From Nitrospirota bacterium (GTDB lineage: Bacteria; Nitrospirota; UBA9217), in the NCBI GenBank assembly GCA_035516965.1, contig DATIZR010000043.1, positions 1-64,000 on the forward strand: 64,000 nucleotides of DNA, written 5' to 3'. Shown here piece after piece: positions 7,197 through 16,394 of the stretch. Positions within the stretch are counted from its first letter, which is position 1; every line of letters begins with the position of its first letter. Both the position numbers and the translations under genes were made by a program. The notes below the pieces were generated by a model that was given only the letters and a program-made list of their open reading frames with translations, was not told where the DNA came from and made no database searches.

Positions 7197-7964
7197 ATGC
7201 GAAAAGTCCTCTCCATAGCAGGCTCCGATCCGTCCTCCGGTGCGGGCATCCAGGCTGACCTGAAAACGTTCCAAGCCCTTGGCGTCTTCGGTATGGCCCT
7301 GCCTGCTGCGCTCACGACCCAGAACAGCCGCGGTGTTTTCGGCGTTAAAGGCATTACTCCCGGCATGCTGTCAAAACAGCTTGACGCCCTCCTTTCCGAC
7401 ATCTTGCCAGATGCAGTTAAGACCGGCATGCTCTTGACGAAACGGAATGTGGAGACCGTTGCCACGACCATCAATAAATACTCGATCAAGAGCCTTGTTG
7501 TCGATCCTGTGCTGAAATCGAGCTCGGGCAGACCCTTGCTTCAGCCTGGAGCTCTTAAATCACTCGCCGGAAAGTTGTTTCCTCTTGCGATGATCGTTAC
7601 TCCGAATATTCCCGAGGCGGAGGTTCTGGCCGGAATTTCGATAACATCGGAAGGGGACATGGATCATGCTGCGGGCAAGATCATGGACCTCGGCCCGAAA
7701 TATGTCCTGATCAAAGGCGGCCACCGAATCGGTCCGGCAGCGGACACTCTCTATGGAGGCAGAAGCGTGCTCAGCTTTTCCACACCCCGAAGAAGAGGCC
7801 AGTTTCACGGCACAGGGTGCGTTCTTTCCTCGGCAATTGCCGTGTTCATAGCAAAGGGATTGCCTGTGGAAAAGGCTGTGGAAAAGTCAAAACAGTTTGT
7901 GGATAAGATGTTGACAACCGCGGAGCCGCCGGGAAAGAGCAATATAAAATACTTTCAGTTCTAA
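7197..7964 (+). CDS. thiD: HMP / HMP-phosphate kinase
   Basis: ThiD phosphorylates hydroxymethylpyrimidine and its monophosphate to HMP-PP, the ThiE substrate. The 255-residue ribokinase-like protein has the diagnostic IAGSDPSSGAGIQADLK at residues 7-23, VVDPVLKSSSG, and the anion-hole FHGTGC loop near residue 204. With thiS, thiG, thiE and thiC it nearly completes thiamin phosphate synthesis; thiL, thiF and thiH are not in the operon. Confidence 0.95.
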   Translation: MRKVLSIAGSDPSSGAGIQADLKTFQALGVFGMALPAALTTQNSRGVFGVKGITPGMLSKQLDALLSDILPDAVKTGMLLTKRNVETVATTINKYSIKSLVVDPVLKSSSGRPLLQPGALKSLAGKLFPLAMIVTPNIPEAEVLAGISITSEGDMDHAAGKIMDLGPKYVLIKGGHRIGPAADTLYGGRSVLSFSTPRRRGQFHGTGCVLSSAIAVFIAKGLPVEKAVEKSKQFVDKMLTTAEPPGKSNIKYFQF

Positions 7965-8100
7965 AATCCACCGCAGAGGCACGGAGCTACGGAGAAGATC
8001 CATTTACACAGATTGTTTATATTGGATTGGCGATGATCAATAGCAATCACGGTGTGTCGTTTGGCTTTCCTTATGTTACCACTGCATCTCGGCAGGAATA
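7965..8100 (+). repeat. Intergenic spacer with a dispersed CCGCAGAGGCACGGAG-type repeat
   Basis: No gene is visible. Bases 7971-7996 read like the common intergenic element built on CACAGAG/CACGGAG words, and similar words recur in other spacers here (33210-33225, 48440-48540, 52695-52725). I see no terminator for thiD and no clear promoter for rph. Confidence 0.4.
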
Positions 8101-8124
8101 TTGACATGTTCATGGGAGATCGAC

Positions 8125-8832
8125 ATGCGCGTTGACGGCAGGAAGGCGGACGAGCTCCGCAAAGTGAAGATAATACGAAACTATATTAAATCCGCCGAAG
8201 GCTCGGTGCTGATCGAGATGGGCGATACCAAGGTCATCTGCACGGCAACGGTTGATAATTCTGTTCCGCCCTTTCTTCGGGGCAAAGGAACAGGCTGGGT
8301 GACCGCCGAGTATGCCATGCTGCCGCGCTCGTCCTATCAGCGCATTCAGCGGGAACGGGGCAAGGTGGGCGGCCGCACGCACGAGATCCAGCGGCTCATC
8401 GGCAGATCGCTCCGTTCCGTCGTGGACATGACCGCGCTCGGAGAACGGTCGGTGCTGATCGACTGCGACGTGGTCCAGGCGGACGGAGGAACGCGGACGG
8501 CATCCATCACGGGGGCCTATGTTGCGTTGGCGGATGCTCTCCGTCATATCAAGAGACAGGGACTCATCGAAACGACCCCGCTCATGGACTTTCTCGCCGC
8601 GATCAGCGTCGGGATCGTGGGCGGAACGCCCATGCTCGACCTGTGCTACGCCGAGGACTCCGGGGCTGAAGTGGACATGAACCTCGTGATGACGGGCAAG
8701 GGCAAGATCGTGGAAGTGCAAGGAACAGCGGAAGGCGAGCCGTTCTCGAAAAGCGAACTGGCCAAGCTCCTCGCCCTCGGAGAGAAAGGCATCAAGGCAC
8801 TGGTGAAGAAGCAGAAAGACCTGCTCAGATGA
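8125..8832 (+). CDS. rph: Ribonuclease PH
   Basis: RNase PH is a phosphorolytic 3'-5' exonuclease that trims tRNA 3' ends. The 235-residue protein begins [12 protein letters not shown] and has the family segments [48 protein letters not shown] and [19 protein letters not shown] chose ATG 8125 (GGAGAT at 8114-8119) over an upstream in-frame start. Its stop overlaps the start of the next gene (ATGA). Confidence 0.95.
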   Translation: MRVDGRKADELRKVKIIRNYIKSAEGSVLIEMGDTKVICTATVDNSVPPFLRGKGTGWVTAEYAMLPRSSYQRIQRERGKVGGRTHEIQRLIGRSLRSVVDMTALGERSVLIDCDVVQADGGTRTASITGAYVALADALRHIKRQGLIETTPLMDFLAAISVGIVGGTPMLDLCYAEDSGAEVDMNLVMTGKGKIVEVQGTAEGEPFSKSELAKLLALGEKGIKALVKKQKDLLR

Positions 8833-9401
8833 CGGCGTTCCTCACGTCGCTGGCGATTGTATTTCTTGCCGAGATGGGTGACAAGACCCAGCTCCTGGCC
8901 ATGGCCTTTGCCACGAGGTTTCGCTGGCAGACGGTCATGGGGGGGGTGTTGGCCGCAACGGCCGCGAACCACTTTTTCGCTGTCCTGGCCGGGAAGTACC
9001 TTACATCGTTCATCCCTCTCTCCTCCGTTAAGATCGGTGCAGCGGTATCGTTCATTCTCTTCGGGCTCTGGACCATCCGCGGGGACAAACTGCATGATGA
9101 GGACAAGCGGTTCAACTTCAGCCCCTTTTGGACGGTAACGGCCGCTTTTTTCCTGGCCGAGATGGGGGATAAGACCCAGCTGGCCACCGTGGCACTTGCC
9201 GCCGATTTCAATGCCGTCATACCGGTATGGGTGGGGACAACAGCAGGAATGCTGATCGCGGACGCTTTCGGTATCGTCATCGGAGTTGTACTGCACAAAA
9301 GGATACCGGAAAAACAAATCAAATGGTTCTCAGCCGTCGTTTTCATCCTTTTCGGGCTCTGGGGATTATATGGGCCTGTGATGCAGCAGATGGGTAAATG
9401 A
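8829..9401 (+). CDS. GDT1/TMEM165 (UPF0016) family cation transporter
   Basis: The 190-residue membrane protein has about six hydrophobic helices arranged as two homologous halves, each with the family signature EMGDKTQ (residues 15-21 and 111-117). Members move Mn2+ or Ca2+, often by exchange with protons; bacterial examples protect against manganese. It overlaps rph by four bases and is surely cotranscribed with it. I see no Mn-responsive riboswitch upstream. Confidence 0.9.
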   Translation: MTAFLTSLAIVFLAEMGDKTQLLAMAFATRFRWQTVMGGVLAATAANHFFAVLAGKYLTSFIPLSSVKIGAAVSFILFGLWTIRGDKLHDEDKRFNFSPFWTVTAAFFLAEMGDKTQLATVALAADFNAVIPVWVGTTAGMLIADAFGIVIGVVLHKRIPEKQIKWFSAVVFILFGLWGLYGPVMQQMGK

Positions 9402-9486
9402 TGGTGAGAGCCCGATGGTCCACCCTCCTTCCCGACCGGCATGCCTCTCGTACTGATACCTGCCGCCTTGCATTGACTGTTTGCTC

Positions 9487-9515
9487 TTGACAAGCGTTCG
9501 TGGCTGCAATACTAT
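9487..9515 (+). promoter_or_regulatory. Sigma-70 promoter of the IclR-family gene
   Basis: A consensus TTGACA (9487-9492) is separated by 17 bases from TACTAT (9510-9515), 76 bases before the ATG. An imperfect inverted repeat, CTTGTTTTAGAACGAG, lies at about 9523-9538, just downstream of the expected start site. It could be an autoregulatory operator, but that is a guess. Confidence 0.65.
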
Positions 9516-9591
9516 TAAACACTTGTTTTAGAACGAGGGTTTCGCTGGCCGGGGCCGCTGTTATCCGGGCAGAGTCAAGGAGCAGATCACA

Positions 9592-10395
9592 ATGGTCACG
9601 AAGCGGGAAAAGGCAAATTATACGATCCAATCCGTTTCTCACGCCCTCGACATACTCGAGTCATTCACGAAGACCGAGGACGAACTGGGTGTGACCGAAT
9701 TATCAAAGCGGCTGGGACTGCACAAGAACAATGTTTTCCGGCTGCTCGCTACGCTGGAGCACCGCGGCTACATCGATCAGAACAAGGCTACCGAAAACTA
9801 CCGGCTCGGCCCTAAAACTCTCCAGATCGGCGCCATTTTCATCGAGCAGCGTGAATGCCGCCGCCAGGCGCGTCCCATCATAGAGAACCTCATGGCCCGG
9901 TCCGGCGAGACAGCGGTCGTTGCCGTGCTTCGCGGGATCAAGGTCATCTACATGGACAGTGTCGAGACGAACAGGACGGTCCGCGCCGTATCCCGCATTG
10001 GAGCGATGCTTCCCGCTCACTGCACCGCCATGGGCAAAGCCCAGCTAGCCGTCCTTCCCGTTGAGGAAATAGAGCGGCTCTACCCTGAAGCGTCCCTGCA
10101 GCCCATGACCGAAAAAAGCATCAAAACGAGGGAGGCTCTTCTGACGGAATTGCGGAAAACCGCAAACAAGGGATACGCCATCGAGAACGAGGAGTGCGAT
10201 CTGGATGTAAGGAGCGCGGCAGTGCCAGTCAGGGACTTCTCGAAAAATGTCATCGCTGCGATCGGAATCGTAGCTCCGTCCGCCCGGCTGACCGATGAGC
10301 GGCTTGAAAATGGCGGTGTTCTCTCCTTCATCCAGGAGGCGGGCAAGGCCCTCTCGTCGAAACTCGGCTACATCGCCCCTTCGGGGAAAAAATGA
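9592..10395 (+). CDS. IclR-family transcriptional regulator
   Basis: The 267-residue protein has an N-terminal winged helix-turn-helix (about residues 10-75: IQSVSHALDILESF, then ELSKRLGLHKNNVFRLLATL) and a C-terminal IclR effector domain with GAMLPAHCTAMGKAQLA and ENEECDLDVRSAAVPVRD. The family usually senses small aromatic or organic acids and controls catabolic genes. No catabolic operon adjoins it: rph and the GDT1 gene lie upstream and larE downstream, so its target cannot be named from context. Confidence 0.92.
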   Translation: MVTKREKANYTIQSVSHALDILESFTKTEDELGVTELSKRLGLHKNNVFRLLATLEHRGYIDQNKATENYRLGPKTLQIGAIFIEQRECRRQARPIIENLMARSGETAVVAVLRGIKVIYMDSVETNRTVRAVSRIGAMLPAHCTAMGKAQLAVLPVEEIERLYPEASLQPMTEKSIKTREALLTELRKTANKGYAIENEECDLDVRSAAVPVRDFSKNVIAAIGIVAPSARLTDERLENGGVLSFIQEAGKALSSKLGYIAPSGKK

Positions 10396-10480
10396 TCTGC
10401 CTGTCCGTTCCATGCGAGGGGTTCTATCCGCGGGGATGCATTATCACGGCCTCCGCAATCCTTTAGAATTCATCCTGTTA

Positions 10481-10510
10481 TTGACACTTCCGCTCCAGCT
10501 GTGTTATTAT
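10481..10510 (+). promoter_or_regulatory. Promoter abutting larE
   Basis: TTGACA (10481-10486), an 18-base spacer and TATTAT (10505-10510) end only seven bases before the larE ATG at 10518. Transcription would begin at or next to the A of the start codon, leaving no room for a ribosome-binding site. Confidence 0.65.
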
Positions 10511-10517
10511 CGCGACA

Positions 10518-11390
10518 ATGACGATTGAACATAAATGGGAACATCTCAAGGAACTGCTCCGCGAGATGGGCTCCGCAGTCATTGCTTACTCCGGCGGCGT
10601 TGACAGCTCCCTGGTACTGAGGGCCGCCGTTGAGGTCATGGGTCCACGTGTCATAGCCGTCACCGCGGATTCCCAAACCTATCCTCCGGCCGAACTCGCT
10701 GAAGCAAGCGGGTTCGCCCGCTCCCTCGGCGTCGATCACCGCGTCATTCAAACCGACGAACTTGCCTGCGAGGAATTTGCGGCCAATCCTCCCGATCGCT
10801 GTTATTTCTGCAAGAAGGAGCTGTTCGGCAAGTTGAAGGATATTGCCGGGGGCGAGGGGATCCCCTTCATCCTGGATGGTTCGAATGCCGATGACCTGAA
10901 GGACTTCCGGCCGGGCAGCAGGGCCGCAGCGGAGTTCAGGGTCAGAAGCCCGTTGAGGGAAGCCGGGTTCACCAAGAATGACGTACGTGATTGCGCCAGG
11001 CTGCTGGCTCTGCCTCTCTGGGACAAGCCGTCCGCGGCCTGCCTGTCTTCCCGCATACCCTACGGTAGAAGGATAACACCGGACATTTTGAAGACCATCC
11101 TGTCGGCCGAAGACCACCTCCATGCACTCGGCATCGGCCAGGTGCGCGTCCGTCATCATGGCGATACGGCAAGGATAGAGATAGACCGGCGTGATTTCAG
11201 CCTGCTGCTCTCTGATGAGACGGCCCGGACCATAGTAAGCGGACTCAAGGCGCTCGGCTATACCTACGTCTGCATCGATCTCGAAGGGTATCGGACGGGC
11301 AGTATGAATGAGGGCATCCTCCGACACACAGAAGGCGGAGCGGGGAGCCGGGAAAAAATGATGCTCGATGCAGGATGCAGGAAACCATGA
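10518..11390 (+). CDS. larE: ATP-dependent sacrificial sulfur transferase LarE
   Basis: LarE AMPylates the pyridinium carboxylate precursor of the nickel-pincer cofactor of lactate racemase and donates sulfur. The 290-residue protein has the PP-loop SGGVDS (25-30), CYFC at 95-98, GSNADDLKDFRPG and PSAACLSSRIPYG with Cys 175, which corresponds to the sacrificial cysteine of the Lactobacillus enzyme. Extra cysteines (95, 98) resemble the cluster-dependent LarE class, but I cannot decide which mechanism applies. larB, larC and larA are not in the window. The start is fixed by the PP-loop spacing and a promoter directly upstream. Confidence 0.88.
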   Translation: MTIEHKWEHLKELLREMGSAVIAYSGGVDSSLVLRAAVEVMGPRVIAVTADSQTYPPAELAEASGFARSLGVDHRVIQTDELACEEFAANPPDRCYFCKKELFGKLKDIAGGEGIPFILDGSNADDLKDFRPGSRAAAEFRVRSPLREAGFTKNDVRDCARLLALPLWDKPSAACLSSRIPYGRRITPDILKTILSAEDHLHALGIGQVRVRHHGDTARIEIDRRDFSLLLSDETARTIVSGLKALGYTYVCIDLEGYRTGSMNEGILRHTEGGAGSREKMMLDAGCRKP

Positions 11391-11446
11391 AAGGATGCCG
11401 TATCATCCCTCGTGGCTCATGGACCCTCATCACAAAGGAGTAGTGC

Positions 11447-12724
11447 ATGAAGGTGCTTGTCGTAGGCGGCGGGGGAAGGGAGCATGCGCTGGTCTGGAAG
11501 ATTGCGCAGAGCCCGAGAGTGAAGCGTATCTTTGCGGCGCCGGGGAACGCCGGCATTGCAAACCTCGCGGAATGCGTCCCGATTAAAGCTGAAGATATCA
11601 AGGGGCTGCTGGAATTCGCGCGATCCAGGGCCGTTGATCTGACACTGGTCGGGCCTGAAGGGCCGCTCTCCATGGGAATCGTGGACGAGTTCACGAAGGC
11701 CGGTCTCAGCATCTTCGGACCCAGCGGCAAGGCGGCGATCATCGAGGGAAGCAAGCGGTTCTCCAAGGACCTGATGAAGAAGTACGATATCCCGACGGCG
11801 GACTATGCGGTTTTCACCGATCAAGCCCGGGCAGAAGCCTACGTGCGGGATAAGGGGGCGCCCATCGTGGTCAAGGCCGACGGCTTGGCCGCGGGCAAGG
11901 GTGTCGTCGTGGCCGAGTCCGTTGAAGATGCAGTGAACGCCCTGGACCTCATCATGGCGCAGAAGGCCTACGGTGCGGCCGGAGAACGGGTCGTGGTCGA
12001 AGAGTGCCTCAAGGGTGAAGAAGCATCGTTCATGGCTTTTTCCGACGGCAAGACCGTCGTGCCGATGGCGTCATCGCAGGACCATAAGCGGGTGTTCGAT
12101 GCGGACAAGGGGCCGAACACGGGCGGTATGGGGGCCTACTCTCCGGCCCCGATCGTGACGGCGAAACTGGAACGCCAGGTCATGGAGACGATCATGATTC
12201 CAACGGTGCGGGCCATGGAGAAGGAAGACCGGCTGTTCCAGGGAGTGTTGTACGCCGGGCTCATGATACACAACGGGGAGGCTAGGGTGCTGGAGTTCAA
12301 CGCACGCTTCGGCGATCCGGAGACACAGCCCATCATGGCCCGTCTCGACACGGACCTCATCGACATCATCGAGGCCATTCTGGCCGGCAGACTCGCTAAG
12401 ACCGATATCCGGTGGAAGCCGGATTCCGCGGTGTGCGTTGTCATGGCATCGGGGGGCTATCCCGGGAACTATGAGAAGGGCGTCGAGATTACCGGGCTGG
12501 AGCGGGCGGCGGAGCGCAGCAATGCCATGGTCTTTCATTCGGGGACGTCGGTCAGGAATGGAAAGATCGTAACCGACGGCGGAAGGGTGCTCGGCGTGAC
12601 CGGGCTCGGCCCTACGGTGGCCGCGGCCATCGACAGCGCCTATGCGGCTGTTCACGATATCTCTTTTCAGGGGGCGCACTACCGGAGGGACATCGGCGCA
12701 CGGGCGCTCGAGACGGGTACGTAA
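11447..12724 (+). CDS. purD: Phosphoribosylamine-glycine ligase
   Basis: PurD performs the second committed step of purine synthesis, joining glycine to phosphoribosylamine with ATP. The 425-residue ATP-grasp protein starts MKVLVVGGGGREHALVWK and has GPEGPLSMGIVD, SKRFSKDLMKKY, PIVVKADGLAAGKGVVVAE and FNARFGDPETQP. A clear AAAGGAG lies seven bases upstream of ATG 11447. It is followed 51 bases later by purE. Confidence 0.96.
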   Translation: MKVLVVGGGGREHALVWKIAQSPRVKRIFAAPGNAGIANLAECVPIKAEDIKGLLEFARSRAVDLTLVGPEGPLSMGIVDEFTKAGLSIFGPSGKAAIIEGSKRFSKDLMKKYDIPTADYAVFTDQARAEAYVRDKGAPIVVKADGLAAGKGVVVAESVEDAVNALDLIMAQKAYGAAGERVVVEECLKGEEASFMAFSDGKTVVPMASSQDHKRVFDADKGPNTGGMGAYSPAPIVTAKLERQVMETIMIPTVRAMEKEDRLFQGVLYAGLMIHNGEARVLEFNARFGDPETQPIMARLDTDLIDIIEAILAGRLAKTDIRWKPDSAVCVVMASGGYPGNYEKGVEITGLERAAERSNAMVFHSGTSVRNGKIVTDGGRVLGVTGLGPTVAAAIDSAYAAVHDISFQGAHYRRDIGARALETGT

Positions 12725-12775
12725 CGAAACGACGCACGAAAAGTTCACATTTCTAATATTGCAGAGGAGTTCATC

Positions 12776-13405
12776 ATGGGAAAACCACTGGTTGGAATAC
12801 TGATGGGGAGCGATTCGGACCTCCCGATCATGCAGGAGGCGGCAGCGATGCTGCAGGAGTTCGGCATCGATTATGAGATGACGATAGCCTCAGCCCACCG
12901 TACGCCGAAGAAAGTGCTGGAATATGCCCAGAGCGCCGAGAAGCGCGGACTGAAGGTCCTGATCGCCGGAGCGGGCTGGGCCGCCCATCTGGCCGGCGTC
13001 GTTGCCTCTCATACCACGCTGCCGGTGATCGGCGTGCCGATCGATTCTTCACCGCTCAAGGGGCTCGATGCACTTCTTGCGACTGCCCAAATGCCCGGCG
13101 GTGTGCCGGTCGCAACGATGTCACTGGGCAAAGGCGGCGCGAAAAACGCAGGCGTATTTGCAGCACAGATCATCGGCGTTGGCGATGTGAAGGTCGCGAA
13201 CCGGATAAAGGTCTTCAAAGTGGAGATGGAACGGGACGTGGAGGACAAGGCAAGGCGGCTCCAGGCGATTTCGACGGTTTCGACGGCCCAGAAGGAGGCG
13301 GCTCCCATTGAGGCTGCAGGCGCCGGTCCGGCAAAGAAGAAATCCCGCCGCCGGCGCTGGAAGAAAAAGCCGGCAGGCTCCGCGCCACAAGGGCCGGCAT
13401 CGTGA
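12776..13405 (+). CDS. purE: N5-carboxyaminoimidazole ribonucleotide mutase with basic C-terminal tail
   Basis: Class I PurE moves the carboxylate of N5-CAIR to give CAIR. Residues 1 to about 163 are a standard PurE: GSDSD (11-15), SAHRTP, IAGAGWAAHLAG, TMSLGKGGAKNAG. The remaining 45 or so residues are an Ala/Pro-rich linker, a cluster AKKKSRRRRWKKKP (about 186-199) and a short end, which PurE normally lacks. No separate purK is seen in the window. The stop overlaps the GTG start of the next gene (GTGA). Confidence 0.93.
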   Translation: MGKPLVGILMGSDSDLPIMQEAAAMLQEFGIDYEMTIASAHRTPKKVLEYAQSAEKRGLKVLIAGAGWAAHLAGVVASHTTLPVIGVPIDSSPLKGLDALLATAQMPGGVPVATMSLGKGGAKNAGVFAAQIIGVGDVKVANRIKVFKVEMERDVEDKARRLQAISTVSTAQKEAAPIEAAGAGPAKKKSRRRRWKKKPAGSAPQGPAS

Positions 13406-14253
13406 AGACCGAGCTTGAATGCCTGCCCTGCTTCTTCGGGCAGGTCCGGCGCACGCTCACCCATGCAGGAGTGAACGGCGAGCGAGGACGGGAGATAGCC
13501 CGCAGGGCCGAAGCGATCATTAACAAGGCTTCGCTCGATGAGGTTCCCGCTCGCACGACCACCATTATCCACAGACTTCTGCGCCGGGAAACCGGGATCG
13601 ACCCCTACCAGCGGCTGAAGGATGAGTACAACCGGATCGCCCTCGAAATACTGCCGGGTGTAGAGGCCCGCGCCCTGGCCGTGTCGGACCGGCTGGAAGG
13701 AGCGGTCCGTGCGGCGATCGCGGGAAATGTCATTGATTTCGGAATCTACGACAGCATCGATCTCGAACGGGCGATCGATGACTCATTCTCACTTCCCTTG
13801 TCGCATGCGGACTATGCTGCGTTCGCCCAGGCGCTCGAGGGATCTCGGAACATTCTCTATCTCTGCGACAACGCCGGCGAGATCGTCTTCGACCGCATCC
13901 TGATCCAAGCCCTGCGGGAGCAGGGCCGGTCCGTGACGGCCGTTGTGAAGGGATCCCCGGTGATCAACGATGCCACGCTTGAGGATGCCGCTGCTGTCGG
14001 GCTGTCCGAATTCGCGGAGGTCATTGACAACGGCAACGACGGGATCGGAACGCTGCTGGAATGTTGCTCCCCGCGCTTCCTGGCCGCGTATTTTTCGGCG
14101 GATCTCATCGTCAGTAAGGGACAGGCCAACTACGAGACTCTCGCGAAGGAGGACAACGACCGCATATTTTTCCTGTTCAAGGTCAAGTGCCCTGTCGTGG
14201 CCGGGGCGCTTAAGCGGAACAACGGAGACATCGTTCTGATGAGGAACGGGTGA
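13402..14253 (+). CDS. DUF89 / damage-control metal-dependent phosphatase
   Basis: The 283-residue protein starts with GTG overlapping the purE stop. It has the N-terminal MKTELECLPCFF with Cys 7 and 10, the DUF89 metal site CDNAGEIVFD (about 155-164) and SKGQANYETL near the end. DUF89 enzymes are thought to hydrolyse damaged or toxic phosphometabolites such as fructose phosphates and glycating sugars. Four-base overlap with purE shows cotranscription with purine genes, but the true substrate cannot be inferred. Confidence 0.88.
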   Translation: MKTELECLPCFFGQVRRTLTHAGVNGERGREIARRAEAIINKASLDEVPARTTTIIHRLLRRETGIDPYQRLKDEYNRIALEILPGVEARALAVSDRLEGAVRAAIAGNVIDFGIYDSIDLERAIDDSFSLPLSHADYAAFAQALEGSRNILYLCDNAGEIVFDRILIQALREQGRSVTAVVKGSPVINDATLEDAAAVGLSEFAEVIDNGNDGIGTLLECCSPRFLAAYFSADLIVSKGQANYETLAKEDNDRIFFLFKVKCPVVAGALKRNNGDIVLMRNG

Positions 14254-14304
14254 GACATCGGAACACGGATCGCATCCGGTTGATTGTGTGCAGGAGAGCC
14301 CGGG

Positions 14305-14919
14305 ATGGCCGCTGATATCATCAAGATTGATCCCGCCCATCCGGAATTTGCATTTGTCCGCTGCAGGGATGTGATCTCGCGGGGAGGGGTTGTCATCTAT
14401 CCCACGGATACCTTTTATGGTCTGGGAGTCGACCCCGCCAATGCCGAGGCTGTCAAGAGGCTCTTTTCCATCAAGGGGAGATCCGTGGACCAGCCAATCC
14501 TCCTTTTGATCAGGGACGGCATTGAGGTAGGGAACTGGGTCGCTGAATTGAACGCCGAAGGCCGGCGACTGATGGCGGCCTACTGGCCGGGGCCACTCAC
14601 GCTCGTGTTCACCGCAGGGAGCCGGGTGCTCCCCCTGCTGACAGGGGGGAGCGGCACCATCGGGATCAGGGTGCCGGGCAGTGAACTGACGAGGCAGCTG
14701 CTTTCGTTCATCGGCACCGCGCTTACCGGAACGAGCGCAAATCGCTCCGGCCAGGAAAGCCCCACTACGGCGGAACAAGCGGCCTCGTCCCTGGGCTCGC
14801 AGGTGGATCTGATCCTCGACGCCGGAGCAGCGCCCGGGGGCCTACCCTCCACCATCGCCGATGTGAGCACGGGCCGTGTGTGCGTTATTCGCGAGGGGGC
14901 TGTGAGGCTTTCACCGTAA
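14305..14919 (+). CDS. Sua5/YciO/YrdC-family threonylcarbamoyl-AMP synthase
   Basis: The 204-residue protein has the YrdC-fold motifs GGVVIYPTDTFYGLG (about 26-40), KGRSVDQPILLL, YWPGPLTLVF, GTIGIRVPG and GTSANRSGQESPT. Enzymes of this family make threonylcarbamoyl-AMP for the t6A base in tRNA, though YciO-like paralogues have unclear roles. ATG 14305 has AGGAG at 14292-14296; an in-frame TTG lies upstream at 14284. Confidence 0.88.
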   Translation: MAADIIKIDPAHPEFAFVRCRDVISRGGVVIYPTDTFYGLGVDPANAEAVKRLFSIKGRSVDQPILLLIRDGIEVGNWVAELNAEGRRLMAAYWPGPLTLVFTAGSRVLPLLTGGSGTIGIRVPGSELTRQLLSFIGTALTGTSANRSGQESPTTAEQAASSLGSQVDLILDAGAAPGGLPSTIADVSTGRVCVIREGAVRLSP

Positions 14920-15044
14920 ATCGGACCGCGCCGCTTTCCGGGACTGCAGCCTTCCGGTCGCGAGTTGGACGATCCCATTTCATACGACAGCAATCGATGG
15001 TTCCCCGAAGCCGCGGCGAACTTCGGCTCTGAAAAGGACGGACG

Positions 15045-16361
15045 ATGAAAAAAGTTTTTGTGCTGGACACCAATGTGTTGCTCCATGACCCGCGGGCGAT
15101 CTTTGCGTTCGAGGACAATGATGTCGTGATCCCGATCGTGGTGATCGAGGAACTGGACAAGTTCAAAAAGGGGATCGATGAAATCGGCAGGAACGCCCGC
15201 CAGGTGTCGCGAATCCTTGATGAATACCGTCAGAAGGGAAAGCTCTCCCAAGGGGTGACGCTTGAGGGCGGCGGGAACCTCCGCGTTGAGTTGAACCACC
15301 AATCTCCGGAATATCTCCCGCACGAGTTGATCGCGGCCAAGGCAGACAACCGCATCCTCGCGACGGCCTTGAACCTGAAGCATGATGATCTTCCCGTGGT
15401 CCTCGTGACCAAGGACACGAACCTGAGGATCAAGGCAGATGCCGTGGGCATCCATGCCGAGGACTTCGAGTCCGAGACGATCATGATCGATGAGCTCTAT
15501 TCCGGAGAACTGGAGCTTGCCGTCGAGCCCTCCGCGATCGAGGAGTTCTACGCTAATGGGGAACTGCCGGCAGCCGATCCCCGGCCTTACGCAAACCAGT
15601 TCGTGCTCCTCAAGAACAAGGCCAATGCATCGCAGACCGCTCTTGCCCGGTACAGCCAGCAGAAGTTCTCCTTTGTGCCGATCGCCAACGTGAAGCACGG
15701 GGTCTGGGGCATCACCGCCCGGAACAAACAGCAGCAATTTGCTCTCGATCTGCTGTTGAATGATGACATCCGCCTCGTGACGCTGGTGGGCAAAGCCGGC
15801 ACCGGCAAGACTCTTCTGGCGCTGGCGGCGGGACTTGAGAAGACCATCGATTCCCGTTCATTCCTGCGCCTCGTCGTATCCCGCCCCGTATTCCCCATGG
15901 GGAAGGACATCGGCTTCCTGCCGGGCGATATCGAAGAGAAGCTCAAGCCCTGGATGCAGCCGATACGCGATAACCTCGACTTCCTCGTTGGTTCCTCGGC
16001 GCAGCCGGGCAGGGCGAAGGGGAAAAAGGACCTGCAGAGCCTTTTCGACCTCGGCATGATCGAGGTGGAGCCGCTCACGTATATCCGCGGTCGCAGCATG
16101 CCCAACCAGTATCTGATCGTCGACGAAGCTCAGAACCTGACGCCCCACGAGATCAAGACGATCATAACGCGGGCCGGCGAGGGCACAAAAGTCGTGCTCA
16201 CGGGCGACCCCTACCAGATCGACAACCCCTACATTGACTCTTCAAGCAACGGCCTTTCCTATGTTGTTGAACGGTTCAAATCTGAGTCGCTCGCGGGACA
16301 CATCACCCTGGTCAAGGGTGAGCGATCGGATCTCGCCGAACTCGCAGCAACCTTGCTGTAA
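15045..16361 (+). CDS. PhoH-family PIN-ATPase
   Basis: The 438-residue protein joins an N-terminal PIN nuclease domain (FVLDTNVLLHDP at 5-16, IPIVVIEELDKFKKG, then KDTNLRIKADA near 125-135) to a C-terminal PhoH ATPase with Walker A GKAGTGKT (about 249-256), LIVDEAQNLTPHE and VVLTGDPYQIDNPY. This architecture (PhoH2/YlaK type) is linked to RNA unwinding and cleavage. Here it has no partner antitoxin gene. The 125 bases upstream hold only a GC-rich hairpin near 15006-15027. Confidence 0.93.
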   Translation: MKKVFVLDTNVLLHDPRAIFAFEDNDVVIPIVVIEELDKFKKGIDEIGRNARQVSRILDEYRQKGKLSQGVTLEGGGNLRVELNHQSPEYLPHELIAAKADNRILATALNLKHDDLPVVLVTKDTNLRIKADAVGIHAEDFESETIMIDELYSGELELAVEPSAIEEFYANGELPAADPRPYANQFVLLKNKANASQTALARYSQQKFSFVPIANVKHGVWGITARNKQQQFALDLLLNDDIRLVTLVGKAGTGKTLLALAAGLEKTIDSRSFLRLVVSRPVFPMGKDIGFLPGDIEEKLKPWMQPIRDNLDFLVGSSAQPGRAKGKKDLQSLFDLGMIEVEPLTYIRGRSMPNQYLIVDEAQNLTPHEIKTIITRAGEGTKVVLTGDPYQIDNPYIDSSSNGLSYVVERFKSESLAGHITLVKGERSDLAELAATLL

Positions 16362-16394
16362 AGTCAAAAGTTGTTTCCATTCTTTTTTCCCTTA

